From: an uncultured Bacteroides sp.
GTDB lineage: Bacteria > Bacteroidota > Bacteroidia > Bacteroidales > Bacteroidaceae
DNA: 64,000 nucleotides
Direction: 5' to 3'
Assembly: GCF_963677945.1 (NCBI RefSeq)
Contig: NZ_OY782578.1
Span: 1,798,001 to 1,862,000, forward strand
The notes beneath the pieces were generated by a model. The model was given only the letters and a program-made list of their open reading frames with translations, ran no database searches and had not been told where the DNA came from. Positions 33,965-42,709 of the stretch are shown in pieces. Positions within the stretch are counted from its first letter, which is position 1, and each line of letters starts with the position of its first letter. A program made the translations under genes and the position numbers.

Positions 33965-34029
33965 AATTCAAATGTACTTTAAAAATTAGTTACTGCCAGG
34001 TACTTAATTTCAGCAATGATATATAATAA

Positions 34030-36195
34030 TTAATCAATTTGGTTAAATTGTTCGTTCCAAAGTTTACTATAGATTCCATTTGTTTCACACAATTCTTTAT
34101 GCGTTCCGGTTTCTGCAACACATCCTTTGTTTAGAACTACTATCTTATCTGCATTTCTAACTGTGCTTAAGCGATGTGCTATTACAATGATTGTTTTTCC
34201 TCCTTGTGCAAGTGCATTTAAGGTTTGCTTTACATATCGTTCAGAGATAGAATCCAATGATGAAGTTGCTTCATCGAATATAAGGATATCCGGTTCTTTG
34301 TATAGAGCCCTTGCAATAGCAATACGTTGTCTTTCACCTCCCGAAAGAGAAGCTCCGTGTTCTCCAATATAGGTTAGATAACCATTTGGAAGTTTTTCTA
34401 TAAAATCTTTTAGCCCAAGTTGCTCAATCAAATCAGCGATCTTTTTTATATCCGGCTGAAAATTACCTAATGCAATATTCTCTATAATTGTACCCGCAAA
34501 AAGTTCTATTTCCTGAGGTACAGTTCCCACTATTTTTCTCAGACTATCATTGCTTATCTGGCTAATATCGTAGCTACCAATACGAACATTTCCCGACTGA
34601 ATAGGATAAATATGTTGTAAGATAGATATCAGAGTAGTTTTGCCGGAACCACTTTCTCCAATAACAGCAGTAGTCTTTCCTTTCTCTATTTTCAGATTGA
34701 GTGCTTCGAACACTTGTTTTCTACTACCATAGCGAAATGAAACGTTTTCGAATGTTATATCTCCAATCATCTCCGGCTCAATTACAATCTTTTCATTATT
34801 CTCTTCCTGTTCCAAGTCCATAATCTGAAACAGACGATCTGCTGCTATTAATGCATCCTGAATGGTCTGATTCGATTTAATTAATGAGTCGATGGGTGAT
34901 AATAAATATCCTATCAGCGAATAAAAAACCATTAATGTGCCGGGAGTAAGCTCTTGTTTAATAACCAGATTACTTCCTATCCACAATACTGCAATTGTAA
35001 TTCCGGTGGAAATAAATTGAATTCCCCCCTGGGTAAGAATTGATCCATATATGCTTCTATAAGTATTCCTCAGAAGATGAACAAAACGATTTTCGGTATT
35101 TATATTAGCATATTCTTCAATTCCAAAGCGCTTGATTGTTGATATTGAGTTTAATGATTCAACCAATTGTGTTTCCAGTTCGGCTCCACTTTCCATAATT
35201 TTTCGTTGATACTTTCGGTTCAGTCGGTTAAAACTCCAATAAACTACAAAAAAGAGAGGAGCCGATATCAGGGTTACTGCAGCTAGTTTCCATGAATATA
35301 AAAACATAAGGCAGGCAGAGAAAAATAAGATCATAACATTCACAACTAAATCAAGCGAAACGTTATTGATAAAATTACGAATCTTTACCGCATCATTTAC
35401 CCGTGAAATTATTTCACCTACTCTCATCGTATCAAAGAATTGCTGCGGAAGGGTTAATATGTGCTTATAATATCCCAGAATTAATGCAGCATCAATGCGT
35501 TGTCCTGTTTTCAGGGCCAGAATGCTTTTCATCGAACCAATAAATGTACGCAGAACTGCGATGAGAAGCATAATAATTCCCATCAGGTTTAGCAGATTTA
35601 TATTTTTGTCTACAAGCACATAATCGGTTATTTTTCCAACATACAATGCTGTTGATAATCCAAGAATACTATAAATGAATGCACCAAATACAGCTTGAAA
35701 CATCATGCTTTTATGTGGTACCAGTAAGGACAGAAATTTGCTGGCTATGCTTTGCTTCAGGTTTCCGGTTTTAAAGTTTTCTTCAGGTTCCATTAAAACA
35801 AGCACCCCCGACCATTCGTTTAAAAAAACTTCCCGATTTATTTTGTGTAATTGTCCATCGGAAGGATCCATAATAGTAATACTTTTCTTCGTAACCTTGC
35901 AAATAACTACAAAGTGCTGAAGCGTTTCTTTTACAACAACATGCGCAATAGCCGGTTTGGGGATTATCTTTAATGATTCAGCATTTGCCCGAACGCCTTT
36001 TGCTTTAAATCCTAAACGGTTGGCAGCTTCTACTAGTCCAAGAATGTTTGTCCCTTTTTTATTAGTAAATGCATATTGTCTGATTCTTGAGATTGGATAT
36101 CTTAATCCATAATGTGCACTTATCGAAGCAATGCATGCTGCCCCGCAATCTGTTGCATCATGCTGTTTTATCTTAACGCCTTTTTTACTATACAT
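34030..36195 (-). CDS. C39-peptidase-containing ABC exporter (PCAT)
   Basis: Protein of 721 residues. N-terminal C39 peptidase: catalytic Cys17 in DATDCGAACIAS, His94 in LQHFVVI and Asp110 in IMDPSDG. Then six membrane helices (~160-430) and an ATPase domain with Walker A GESGSGKTTL, signature LSGGERQR, Walker B ILIFDEATSSLD and the His loop IAHRLST. Such proteins cut leader peptides behind Gly-Gly and export the mature peptide. All catalytic residues are present. The gene is 13 nt downstream of the HlyD partner, and a matching double-glycine precursor is encoded upstream at 37557-37670. In Gram-negative bacteria an outer-membrane TolC-type partner would be supplied from elsewhere. Confidence 0.93.
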   Translation of the reverse strand: MYSKKGVKIKQHDATDCGAACIASISAHYGLRYPISRIRQYAFTNKKGTNILGLVEAANRLGFKAKGVRANAESLKIIPKPAIAHVVVKETLQHFVVICKVTKKSITIMDPSDGQLHKINREVFLNEWSGVLVLMEPEENFKTGNLKQSIASKFLSLLVPHKSMMFQAVFGAFIYSILGLSTALYVGKITDYVLVDKNINLLNLMGIIMLLIAVLRTFIGSMKSILALKTGQRIDAALILGYYKHILTLPQQFFDTMRVGEIISRVNDAVKIRNFINNVSLDLVVNVMILFFSACLMFLYSWKLAAVTLISAPLFFVVYWSFNRLNRKYQRKIMESGAELETQLVESLNSISTIKRFGIEEYANINTENRFVHLLRNTYRSIYGSILTQGGIQFISTGITIAVLWIGSNLVIKQELTPGTLMVFYSLIGYLLSPIDSLIKSNQTIQDALIAADRLFQIMDLEQEENNEKIVIEPEMIGDITFENVSFRYGSRKQVFEALNLKIEKGKTTAVIGESGSGKTTLISILQHIYPIQSGNVRIGSYDISQISNDSLRKIVGTVPQEIELFAGTIIENIALGNFQPDIKKIADLIEQLGLKDFIEKLPNGYLTYIGEHGASLSGGERQRIAIARALYKEPDILIFDEATSSLDSISERYVKQTLNALAQGGKTIIVIAHRLSTVRNADKIVVLNKGCVAETGTHKELCETNGIYSKLWNEQFNQID

Positions 36196-36208
36196 ATACT
36201 GGATTCTT

Positions 36209-37366
36209 TTAATGCTGTGTTACTTTAAATTGTGCGGGATTAATGCATTTGTCTATTTTTTGATACAGAAGACTAAATAAAGACCGTTTGTTTATCATAA
36301 AATGAGCGCTTACTGTCATCCCTTTTTTAAGTTTCCCTTTTTCCCCATTTTTAAGCTGCAAGTAGTTTTTTTTCATACTACATTTAACTTTATAGAATAG
36401 ATCCTTGTTTTGGTTGTCCGTTAAAAAATCTGATGATATCTCTGTTATATTCCCGGCAACAGTTCCCCATTCATTGTAATCGAATGATTCAATCTGAAAA
36501 TTTACAGGCATTCCTACACTAAGGTATCCTATGTTTCGGGGATTTACATATACTTCGAAATAGAGAGTTGAATCCGGACTAACTACTGCTAGTGACTGGC
36601 CTGCTTGCACGCTACTATTTCGATATATTCCAGAAAATTGATCAAGAGTTCCATTTACCGGACTTTTTACTACATATAACTCTTTGTTTTTTAATTCTTG
36701 TTTAAAAGACGCATTCATTTCGCTTTCCAGATTCTGATAGTTATTTAAGTCTGTTTGCCATACGCTCAGTTGGTTCTCTTTTAACGATGCCAATTCATTT
36801 TTCTGAGTTTCGTATTGATAGAAAGATTTGTCATAATCTTCTTCTGAGATAACCTTCTTAGTGAATAATAATTTATTCCGCTTCAAATCTTTTTCAGCCT
36901 TATCTAAGGATGTTCCAAGTTCTTTCTCTCGTTTTATATAATAATTATATTCTTGTTGTCGGGCAGGTGAATGGAAAGTAGGAGGTTGTTTACCTTTTGC
37001 CAGGAATTTTAAATCGGCTAAATGTGTTTTATAATCATCAATACGATGGCGTTGGTAGAGAATCTTATACTCAGAGTTACTCGTTCTAAAACTGAGAATA
37101 ATATCTCCTTTTTTGAGTTTTTTACCTTCGTATGCATATACAGAGTCAACCAGTTCTGTAACAGGAGCTTTAATTTCAGTTTTTTCAGCTATAGGCCTTA
37201 TTATTCCATTTCCTTGTATTGATATATCAACATAAATAAATGGAAGAGAGATTAAAGCCAGTGTTATAGCTAAAAGCACTACCCAATAAATCTTTTGGGA
37301 TGTGGTTGAATGATTGTAAGTATAAGTTTCAATACTGTTTTCAATAAATTCAGAGGGTAATAGCAT
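36209..37366 (-). CDS. HlyD-family periplasmic adaptor
   Basis: Protein of 385 residues. One N-terminal membrane anchor (~residues 26-46, WVVLLAITLALISLPFIYV), then a biotinyl-lipoyl-like segment (GNGIIRPIAEKTEIKAPVTE), a long periplasmic coiled coil (~95-215, Lys/Glu/Leu-rich) and the returning half (VKSPVNGTLDQFSGI). It links the inner-membrane exporter to an outer-membrane channel. It lies between the precursor gene and the exporter on the minus strand, separated from the precursor by a hairpin terminator at 37434-37471, so it is likely expressed by partial read-through. Confidence 0.9.
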   Translation of the reverse strand: MLLPSEFIENSIETYTYNHSTTSQKIYWVVLLAITLALISLPFIYVDISIQGNGIIRPIAEKTEIKAPVTELVDSVYAYEGKKLKKGDIILSFRTSNSEYKILYQRHRIDDYKTHLADLKFLAKGKQPPTFHSPARQQEYNYYIKREKELGTSLDKAEKDLKRNKLLFTKKVISEEDYDKSFYQYETQKNELASLKENQLSVWQTDLNNYQNLESEMNASFKQELKNKELYVVKSPVNGTLDQFSGIYRNSSVQAGQSLAVVSPDSTLYFEVYVNPRNIGYLSVGMPVNFQIESFDYNEWGTVAGNITEISSDFLTDNQNKDLFYKVKCSMKKNYLQLKNGEKGKLKKGMTVSAHFMINKRSLFSLLYQKIDKCINPAQFKVTQH

Positions 37367-37433
37367 TCTTTAATTATTTCTTTTAGAATAATGGATTTGT
37401 TATGTAGCATTAGTAGTGTTACAGATAAAAAAA

Positions 37434-37471
37434 TATTGCTTAAAGACTGATGTTATACAGTCCTTAAGCAA
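37434..37471 (-). terminator. Terminator between precursor gene and exporter genes
   Basis: Read on the minus strand: TTGCTTAAGGACTG (37471-37458), loop, CAGTCTTTAAGCAA (37449-37436), then a T-rich tail. One internal G-U or mismatch pair. It would allow much more precursor than exporter to be made. Confidence 0.8.
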
Positions 37472-37556
37472 TTTATTTATACTACCTAACCTGTTGAATA
37501 ATATAAATTTTTGGATGATAAAAAACAATGAAATGTATTTTATATAGAAATATAAA

Positions 37557-37670
37557 CTAAATATTTTTTCGTTCCATAATAATTTCTCCATTAGCTCCTA
37601 AACGATAAATAATAATATACTCTCCGCCTTCTATGCAGGCCATCTCTTCGACTGTAAGTTCTGTTATCAT
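37557..37670 (-). CDS. Double-glycine precursor peptide (37 residues)
   Basis: Minus-strand ORF with leader MITELTVEEMACIEGG and core EYIIIYRLGANGEIIMERKNI. The leader has the pattern of C39 substrates: LT.EE....I.GG with hydrophobic residues at fixed spacing before the Gly-Gly. Cleavage after Gly16 would release a 21-residue peptide with an aliphatic N-terminal part, no Cys and a basic end. It is the first gene upstream of the HlyD/C39 exporter genes and has its own -7 box (TACTTTTG, minus strand 37712-37705) about 35 nt before the ATG. The core matches no bacteriocin I know; it may be a bacteriocin or a signalling peptide. Confidence 0.75.
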   Translation of the reverse strand: MITELTVEEMACIEGGEYIIIYRLGANGEIIMERKNI

Positions 37671-37704
37671 TTTGTGTTTTTTTTATTTATAAATCTGATG
37701 AGGG

Positions 37705-37712
37705 CAAAAGTA
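37705..37712 (-). promoter_or_regulatory. -7 box of the precursor gene
   Basis: Minus strand TACTTTTG fits TAnnTTTG. It is divergent from the kinase promoter, whose -7 candidate TATTTTTG lies at 37769-37776 on the plus strand. Confidence 0.5.
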
Positions 37713-37793
37713 TAGATTCATAAAAAAAAAGAATGTTATTAAATTGTTATCCAATCTAATCTAATTGTTATTTTTGCAGTATATTTGAAGAAT

Positions 37794-39116
37794 ATGAATA
37801 GTAATTATGCAAAGTTTATAACGGCTACAGCCATTTTATTTATTTTATTACTACAAGGATTGTGGCTCTATAATGCATATCGCTTTGTAAGTGGCGAAAT
37901 AGAGAATAAAATAAATATATGTCTTTCAGAATCAAATCAAAAAGAGATTTTTGCAAGGCTTAGCGTTGCTTTGCAATCTATGCCGAAGGGGGCTGTTATT
38001 AGTTCGGACACAATTTCGGGAGAAAGCACGTCGTTTCTTCCTAATTATGTTGATTTACAGGAATCTCTTGTGAAGTTAAATAAGCCTTTGGTCATTTCCA
38101 GTCTGGATAGTTTGTTCTCTAAATCGTTGGAGCAATCTCATATAAAAGTTAAATATATAATCAATAAAGTGAATTCTCAGACTGGTGAAGTTATTGAAAC
38201 AACCGGCAAGAATTCTGAAGAACTTTTTATAGGTGCATTAAAGTCTAATATAATTCCTACAAATAAGAAAAACACTGAAGGAATTCAGGTGTTAGTCATT
38301 TCTCCATATAGGGCTATTTTTGAACAGATGACGTTGATGCTTGTCGGTTCTGTTTTAATGGTGATAGTAATTGGTTATTGCATTTTTTTTCAGATAAAAA
38401 TAATTGTTCGGCAAAACAAAATAGCCCAATTGCGTCAGGACTTTACATACGCAATGATTCATGATATGAAAACTCCTCTTTCTACTATTTTAATGGGAAT
38501 TAATATGTTAAGAAGCGGCAAGCTCGATGATATAAAGGAGAAGAAGTACTTTGAGATTTGTATGGACGAGAGCAATCATTTGCTTACTTTGACCAACCGT
38601 ATATTAACTATTGCCAAACTGGAACAAGGGGAACTGAAGCTGAACAAACAGATTGTGGATTTAAAAGAAATGATTGGTTCGTTGGTTAATAAGTTCTCTA
38701 TCAATCCGCATAAAAAAATATCTTTTGATTTGTCTTTTTCAGATGATCTCACCTTTGTGGTAGCCGACTATGAATATCTAAAGGAAGCTATCAGTAACCT
38801 GATTGATAACTCGATAAAGTATTCTAATAACGAGGTGAAGATAGACATCAGTTGCTTTAAAACAGATGATAAGATTGTAATTAAGGTCAGAGATAATGGA
38901 CTTGGAATAGCTCCTAAAGATCAGGCTAAGATATTTGAAAAGTTCGAAAGAGCAGCTGCCGTTGGCAGAAAAGGCGGAGCCGCAGGATTTGGTCTTGGAC
39001 TGAGTTATGTGCTTCGCGTGATTGAGGCGCATGAAGGTACGGTTTCTGTTTCCAGTGTTGAAAATGATTTTTGTGAATTTACTATCAGTTTACCGGTATT
39101 AATAGAAGAATTATGA
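37794..39116 (+). CDS. Sensor histidine kinase
   Basis: Protein of 440 residues from ATG 37794; the frame opens at a TTG at 37785, which lies inside a second -7-like box. Two membrane helices (~8-26 and ~180-200) enclose a periplasmic sensor of about 150 residues with no named domain. Then HisKA with His223 in MIHDMKTPLS and a GHKL ATPase domain (NLIDNSIKYS, VRDNGLGI, GFGLGLSYV). It overlaps its response regulator by 4 nt. It is divergent from the double-glycine peptide gene, 123 nt away, so it may sense that peptide or envelope damage caused by it. A signal other than the peptide is equally possible. Confidence 0.9.
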   Translation: MNSNYAKFITATAILFILLLQGLWLYNAYRFVSGEIENKINICLSESNQKEIFARLSVALQSMPKGAVISSDTISGESTSFLPNYVDLQESLVKLNKPLVISSLDSLFSKSLEQSHIKVKYIINKVNSQTGEVIETTGKNSEELFIGALKSNIIPTNKKNTEGIQVLVISPYRAIFEQMTLMLVGSVLMVIVIGYCIFFQIKIIVRQNKIAQLRQDFTYAMIHDMKTPLSTILMGINMLRSGKLDDIKEKKYFEICMDESNHLLTLTNRILTIAKLEQGELKLNKQIVDLKEMIGSLVNKFSINPHKKISFDLSFSDDLTFVVADYEYLKEAISNLIDNSIKYSNNEVKIDISCFKTDDKIVIKVRDNGLGIAPKDQAKIFEKFERAAAVGRKGGAAGFGLGLSYVLRVIEAHEGTVSVSSVENDFCEFTISLPVLIEEL

Positions 39117-39796
39117 TAAAAGTTCTACTGGTTGAGGATGATGAGAACCTGAATTATATTATAAAGGGAAGCCTTGAGGATATGATTGGTGGGTATAATG
39201 TTATGCCTGTGCTAAATGGTAAAGAGGGGTTAAAAGCTTGGAAGGAGTTTAAACCGGATATCATTGTATCTGACGTTGAAATGCCAGTGATGGATGGAAA
39301 TGAAATGGTGCAAATAATTCGTGAAACAGATGGTGATACTCCTATTGTTTTTGCTACTGCCAAAGGTTCACCAAAGGATGTTACTATCGGTTATCATTCT
39401 GGGGTGAATAATTATATAAAGAAACCTTTTCTTCCCGAAGAGCTTGATGCACATATTCAGGCGCTGCTGAAACTTAAGAATGGCGTAAGATCTAGAAATG
39501 AAAAAAATATATTCACATTAGGAAATTATCATTTTGATGCAGAACGGTTAGTATTACAGTTCGATTCGCAATCGTGGAACCTTACCGCCCGCGAAGCACA
39601 GATTCTTCAACTGCTTTGCGAAAACAGGGGAGAGATTGTGAAACGAGATGATATTCTTGAAAACATTTGGGGAACAAGTGATTTTTATACATCACGTAGC
39701 CTGGATGTTTTTATCAAAAAGCTGCGTACATATCTGTCGGCTGATTCTTCTATCTCTATACGCACAGTAAAATGTGTAGGACTTATTTTGAACTGA
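39113..39796 (+). CDS. OmpR-family response regulator
   Basis: Protein of 227 residues. Receiver domain with acidic pair EDDEN, phosphoacceptor Asp54 in IVSDVEMPVMDG, switch Thr/Ala region FATAKGS and Lys in NNYIKKPF. A C-terminal winged helix follows (WNLTAREAQILQLL, RSLDVFIKKLRTYL). The start overlaps the kinase stop (ATGA). Target promoters are not known. Candidates in the window are the divergent peptide operon and the repeat array at 40035-40122, but no experiment or classical OmpR-type repeat supports either. Confidence 0.92.
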   Translation: MIKVLLVEDDENLNYIIKGSLEDMIGGYNVMPVLNGKEGLKAWKEFKPDIIVSDVEMPVMDGNEMVQIIRETDGDTPIVFATAKGSPKDVTIGYHSGVNNYIKKPFLPEELDAHIQALLKLKNGVRSRNEKNIFTLGNYHFDAERLVLQFDSQSWNLTAREAQILQLLCENRGEIVKRDDILENIWGTSDFYTSRSLDVFIKKLRTYLSADSSISIRTVKCVGLILN

Positions 39797-39903
39797 CCAA
39801 AGATTAAATTCAGTAGAAACAAATAAAAAAAGTTTTTTTCAAAAAACATCTCCCACCTGCTACTAAATAAAGATAAACATCCCTGTTTATAGGTATTTTG
39901 ACT

Positions 39904-39940
39904 AGTGGCAGATAAATTATTGAAACATTTATCTGCCACT
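39904..39940. repeat. 14-bp perfect stem-loop, with flanking duplicated decamer
   Basis: AGTGGCAGATAAAT (39904-39917), loop of 9, and its exact reverse complement (39927-39940). There is no T-run on either side, so it is not a standard terminator. The decamer CTGCTACTAA occurs on both sides (near 39857 and near 39946). It sits in a 466-nt gap that also holds the 22-bp repeats. Confidence 0.6.
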
Positions 39941-40034
39941 ACCATCTGCTACTAACATTATTATAAGTATTCCTCCAAAGTTAGTTGTTGCTTCGACTTT
40001 CTTATTTTTATATGATTATTCAAAATATTGAATC

Positions 40035-40122
40035 CTTGTACAAAAGAATACATTCTTCTGTACAAAACAATTAATTCTTTTGTACAGAATATATCTTTGT
40101 TTTGTACAAGAGAAAATAAAGC
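40035..40122 (+). repeat. Array of four 22-bp direct repeats with TGTACA cores
   Basis: TGTACA occurs at 40037, 40059, 40081 and 40103, spaced exactly 22 bp each time. The units share the approximate form TTTGTACAAAAnAATAnATTCT. A -7-like TATCTTTG (40092-40099) lies between the third and fourth cores, so the array overlaps a possible promoter. There are no spacers, so it is not CRISPR. It is a probable binding array for a protein contacting one DNA face every two turns. Confidence 0.75.
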
Positions 40123-40227
40123 ATTCGCCAGCTTTTTCAATTTCTTCGGCAGAGAATCAAAGAATGTTCTACATATTTAGATATGTAACAAATTAATATT
40201 TTCCCTTTTTTAAAAGAATTAATTGAA

Positions 40228-40235
40228 TACCTTTG
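40228..40235 (+). promoter_or_regulatory. -7 box before the first PhzF gene
   Basis: TACCTTTG fits TAnnTTTG, 27 nt before the ATG at 40263. Confidence 0.6.
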
Positions 40236-40262
40236 TTTTTCAGAGTATAAAGTAAAAAGTTT

Positions 40263-41291
40263 ATGGCGGATAATTATTTAGAAAATCAGTACGAGCAATA
40301 CCAGGCCAGAAAGGCTGCATGGGAAAAAGCTAATAAATTCGGTAAGAAGAAAACAACTACAACTAATCAGGCGAAACCAGATAAACCGTGTGCAGCCTCT
40401 GAAACTGATGCTAAGAATAAATTCGTTTACAGAAAACTGGATGCATTTACAAGCGGAAAGTCGAAGGGGAATCCTGCCGCCTGTCTGTTTCTCAATAAAG
40501 ATCAGCAATTAACAGAAGAAGAAATGCTAAGTATAGCAAAAGATCACAAAGGATTTGTGTCCGAAGTGGTTTATTGCAGTCCACTTGATGATAATGCATA
40601 CAGATTACGTTATTACTCTTCCGAATGTGAAGTAGAATTCTGCGGACACGGAACTATAGCCTGCATGTATAATCTGGTAAAAAGTAATAAGGAGCTGCAA
40701 CAGGTTAAAGAAATTACAATCAAAACCAATAAAGGAGATTTAGCGGTATATAACGAACTTCAGTCCCTCGATGCCGTATTTATCACAGCTCCAAATCCTG
40801 AATATCTTGAAGTAAAACCTTCGTTGGCAGATATAGCTGTGAATCTTCAGACTGCCATTGAAAGTATTGATCAGCAACACCCTGTTATGTTGATTGATGC
40901 AGGCTTAAGAACACTGATAGTCCCGATAGTGGATTTGGATAATATACTTGCTCTGCATCCGGATGAACCTAAACTGAAAGAATTCTGCCTCAATAACGGT
41001 ATAGATATAATACTCGTTTTCACCAACGATGTAGCTGATAAATCAAATAAAATAAGAACCCGTGTCTTTGCTCCGAAGTTTGGCTATCTTGAAGATCCCG
41101 CAACTGGTTCCGGTAATTCGGCAATGGGATATTATATGCTGAAGAATGAGATGTGGAACGGTCAGCCAGTTTCAATAGAACAGAATGGTGAAAAAGAACT
41201 CTTTAATATTGTGAAGCTTAATACCAAAGATGGCAAAGTTCTTTTTGGAGGTAATGCGGTTGTTAAGATTGATGGAGAATATCATTTATGA
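40263..41291 (+). CDS. PhzF-family protein with basic N-terminal extension
   Basis: Protein of 342 residues. Residues ~55-342 are a PhzF-type isomerase fold: RKLDAFTSGKSKGNPAACLF at its start, a substrate-binding CEVEFCGHGTIACMYNL and the late EDPATGSGNSAMGYYML. PhzF isomerises trans-2,3-dihydro-3-hydroxyanthranilate; most homologues have unknown substrates. Residues 1-53 are an extra hydrophilic segment rich in Lys/Gln/Thr (MADNYLENQYEQYQARKAAW), not part of the fold. The start is supported by the -7 box at 40228. It heads an operon with a DUF1697 gene and a second PhzF-type gene. Confidence 0.85.
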   Translation: MADNYLENQYEQYQARKAAWEKANKFGKKKTTTTNQAKPDKPCAASETDAKNKFVYRKLDAFTSGKSKGNPAACLFLNKDQQLTEEEMLSIAKDHKGFVSEVVYCSPLDDNAYRLRYYSSECEVEFCGHGTIACMYNLVKSNKELQQVKEITIKTNKGDLAVYNELQSLDAVFITAPNPEYLEVKPSLADIAVNLQTAIESIDQQHPVMLIDAGLRTLIVPIVDLDNILALHPDEPKLKEFCLNNGIDIILVFTNDVADKSNKIRTRVFAPKFGYLEDPATGSGNSAMGYYMLKNEMWNGQPVSIEQNGEKELFNIVKLNTKDGKVLFGGNAVVKIDGEYHL

Positions 41292-41304
41292 TTTAGAAAT
41301 AAAT

Positions 41305-41865
41305 ATGAATATTTACATAGCATTGCTTAGAGGAATTAATGTAGGCGGAAAGAACATCATAAAGATGTCTGAACTTAAGAAAGTCTTTGAATCAATTGGA
41401 CTTTGCGAAGTACAGACATATATTCAGAGCGGTAATGTTATATTCAAATCAAATGAAGAGGAGGCTGTTCTTCAAACTAAAATAGAACATATAATTGAAG
41501 TAGCCTTTGGTTTTCCGGTAAAGGTGGTGCTGAGAACTCTGGCCGAGTTAGAAGAAATAATCCTTGATTGTCCTTTCTCAAAGGATGAAATTTCGGAAGC
41601 TGAATCTTTGTCAGATAAAGAATGCTTGTATGTGGCGCTATCGTCTACAGCTCTCGAAAAAGAGAAAACAGAATATCTTAACGCATATAGAAGTGATAGC
41701 GATGATTATCGGATTATAGGTAGAAACGTGTATCTTTTATTTCGCAATAGCATTAGTAAATCTAAGCTTGCCAATAATGTTCAGAAACTTGATGCCGCAG
41801 TAACCTTTCGCAATTGGAAGACTTTAAACAAGCTTGTTTTGCTGGCAAAAGATATCCCAAATTGA
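41305..41865 (+). CDS. DUF1697 family protein
   Basis: Protein of 186 residues from ATG 41305. The frame opens at 41230, but the extra 25 residues overlap the PhzF gene and the family start is MNIYIALLRGINVGGKNIIKM. Further family motifs: LKKVFESIGLCEVQTYIQSGNVIF and the ending VTFRNWKTLNKL. It is cytosolic, two ferredoxin-like halves by family knowledge, and of unknown function. It lies 13 nt after the first PhzF gene and 24 nt before the second, so it is almost certainly co-transcribed with them. Confidence 0.88.
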   Translation: MNIYIALLRGINVGGKNIIKMSELKKVFESIGLCEVQTYIQSGNVIFKSNEEEAVLQTKIEHIIEVAFGFPVKVVLRTLAELEEIILDCPFSKDEISEAESLSDKECLYVALSSTALEKEKTEYLNAYRSDSDDYRIIGRNVYLLFRNSISKSKLANNVQKLDAAVTFRNWKTLNKLVLLAKDIPN

Positions 41866-41889
41866 ATATTAACAAAATACACACACAAT

Positions 41890-42673
41890 ATGAAACAAAG
41901 AATATATCAGGTAGATGCATTTACCAACGAAGTCTTTTCAGGCAATCCTGCAGCAGTCTGTCCATTGGAAAAGTGGCTGAGCGATGATGTTATGCAGAAA
42001 ATAGCAATGGAGAATAACCTTGCCGAAACAGCCTTTTATGTGAAACAAGGTGATAAATACGAAATAAGATGGTTTACTCCGGCGGTCGAAGTCGATCTAT
42101 GCGGACATGCCACACTTGCTACTGCATATATATTGTTCAATTATGAAGGTCATAAGGAAGATTCCATTCATTTTTATTCACCCAGAAGCGGCGATTTGTT
42201 TGTCAGCAAGAATGGAGAACTGCTAACCTTGAATTTCCCTTCTGATGAATTTAAAGAGATAACACTCACGGATGAAATAACAAATGGATTTGATATAAAA
42301 CCAATAGCAGCCTATAAAGGTAAAACAGACTATTTCTTAGTCTTTGAAAAGGAAGAGCAGATTGTGAATATAAAGCCCAATCTGAAAGAGATTTCAAAGT
42401 TAAAGGGTAGGGGAGTAATCATTTCCGCTAAAGGAAACAATGTAGATTTTGTTTCAAGATTCTTCGCTCCACAGTCTGGCATCGATGAAGATCCGGTTAC
42501 CGGTTCAGCTCATACAACGCTAACTCCTTATTGGTCGGCAAGACTAAATAAGAAAGAACTTTCTGCAATTCAGTTGTCAGCTCGTAAGGTACCTTTCATG
42601 CAAATATTTAGGTGAACGAGTTGAAATTAGCGGAGAATGTAAGTTGTATATGGCTGGAGAGATTTATTTGTAG
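41890..42673 (+). pseudogene. PhzF-family gene with C-terminal frameshift
   Basis: The intact frame (41890-42615) gives 241 residues with the PhzF start VDAFTNEVFSGNPAAVCPL, VDLCGHATLATAYIL and DEDPVTGSAHTTLTPYW. After SARK, near base 42589, the normal family ending YLSCKYLGERVEISGECK and KLYMAGEIYL continues in another frame to a TAG at 42671-42673. One extra base (or loss of two) explains this. The core active-site region precedes the break, so the product could be partly functional with a wrong tail. A sequencing error is an alternative. It belongs to the operon of the two preceding genes. Confidence 0.8.
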
Positions 42674-42709
42674 CTTATTTAAAATATAGAAAACAGGAAA
42701 GTGTAATAT

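Noticed and set aside
37400-37591. 63-residue minus-strand ORF downstream of the peptide gene
   Set aside because: It spans the terminator hairpin and overlaps the double-glycine precursor in another frame; composition is that of random AT-rich DNA.
40035-40122. CRISPR array
   Set aside because: Repeats are contiguous, degenerate and lack spacers; no cas genes.
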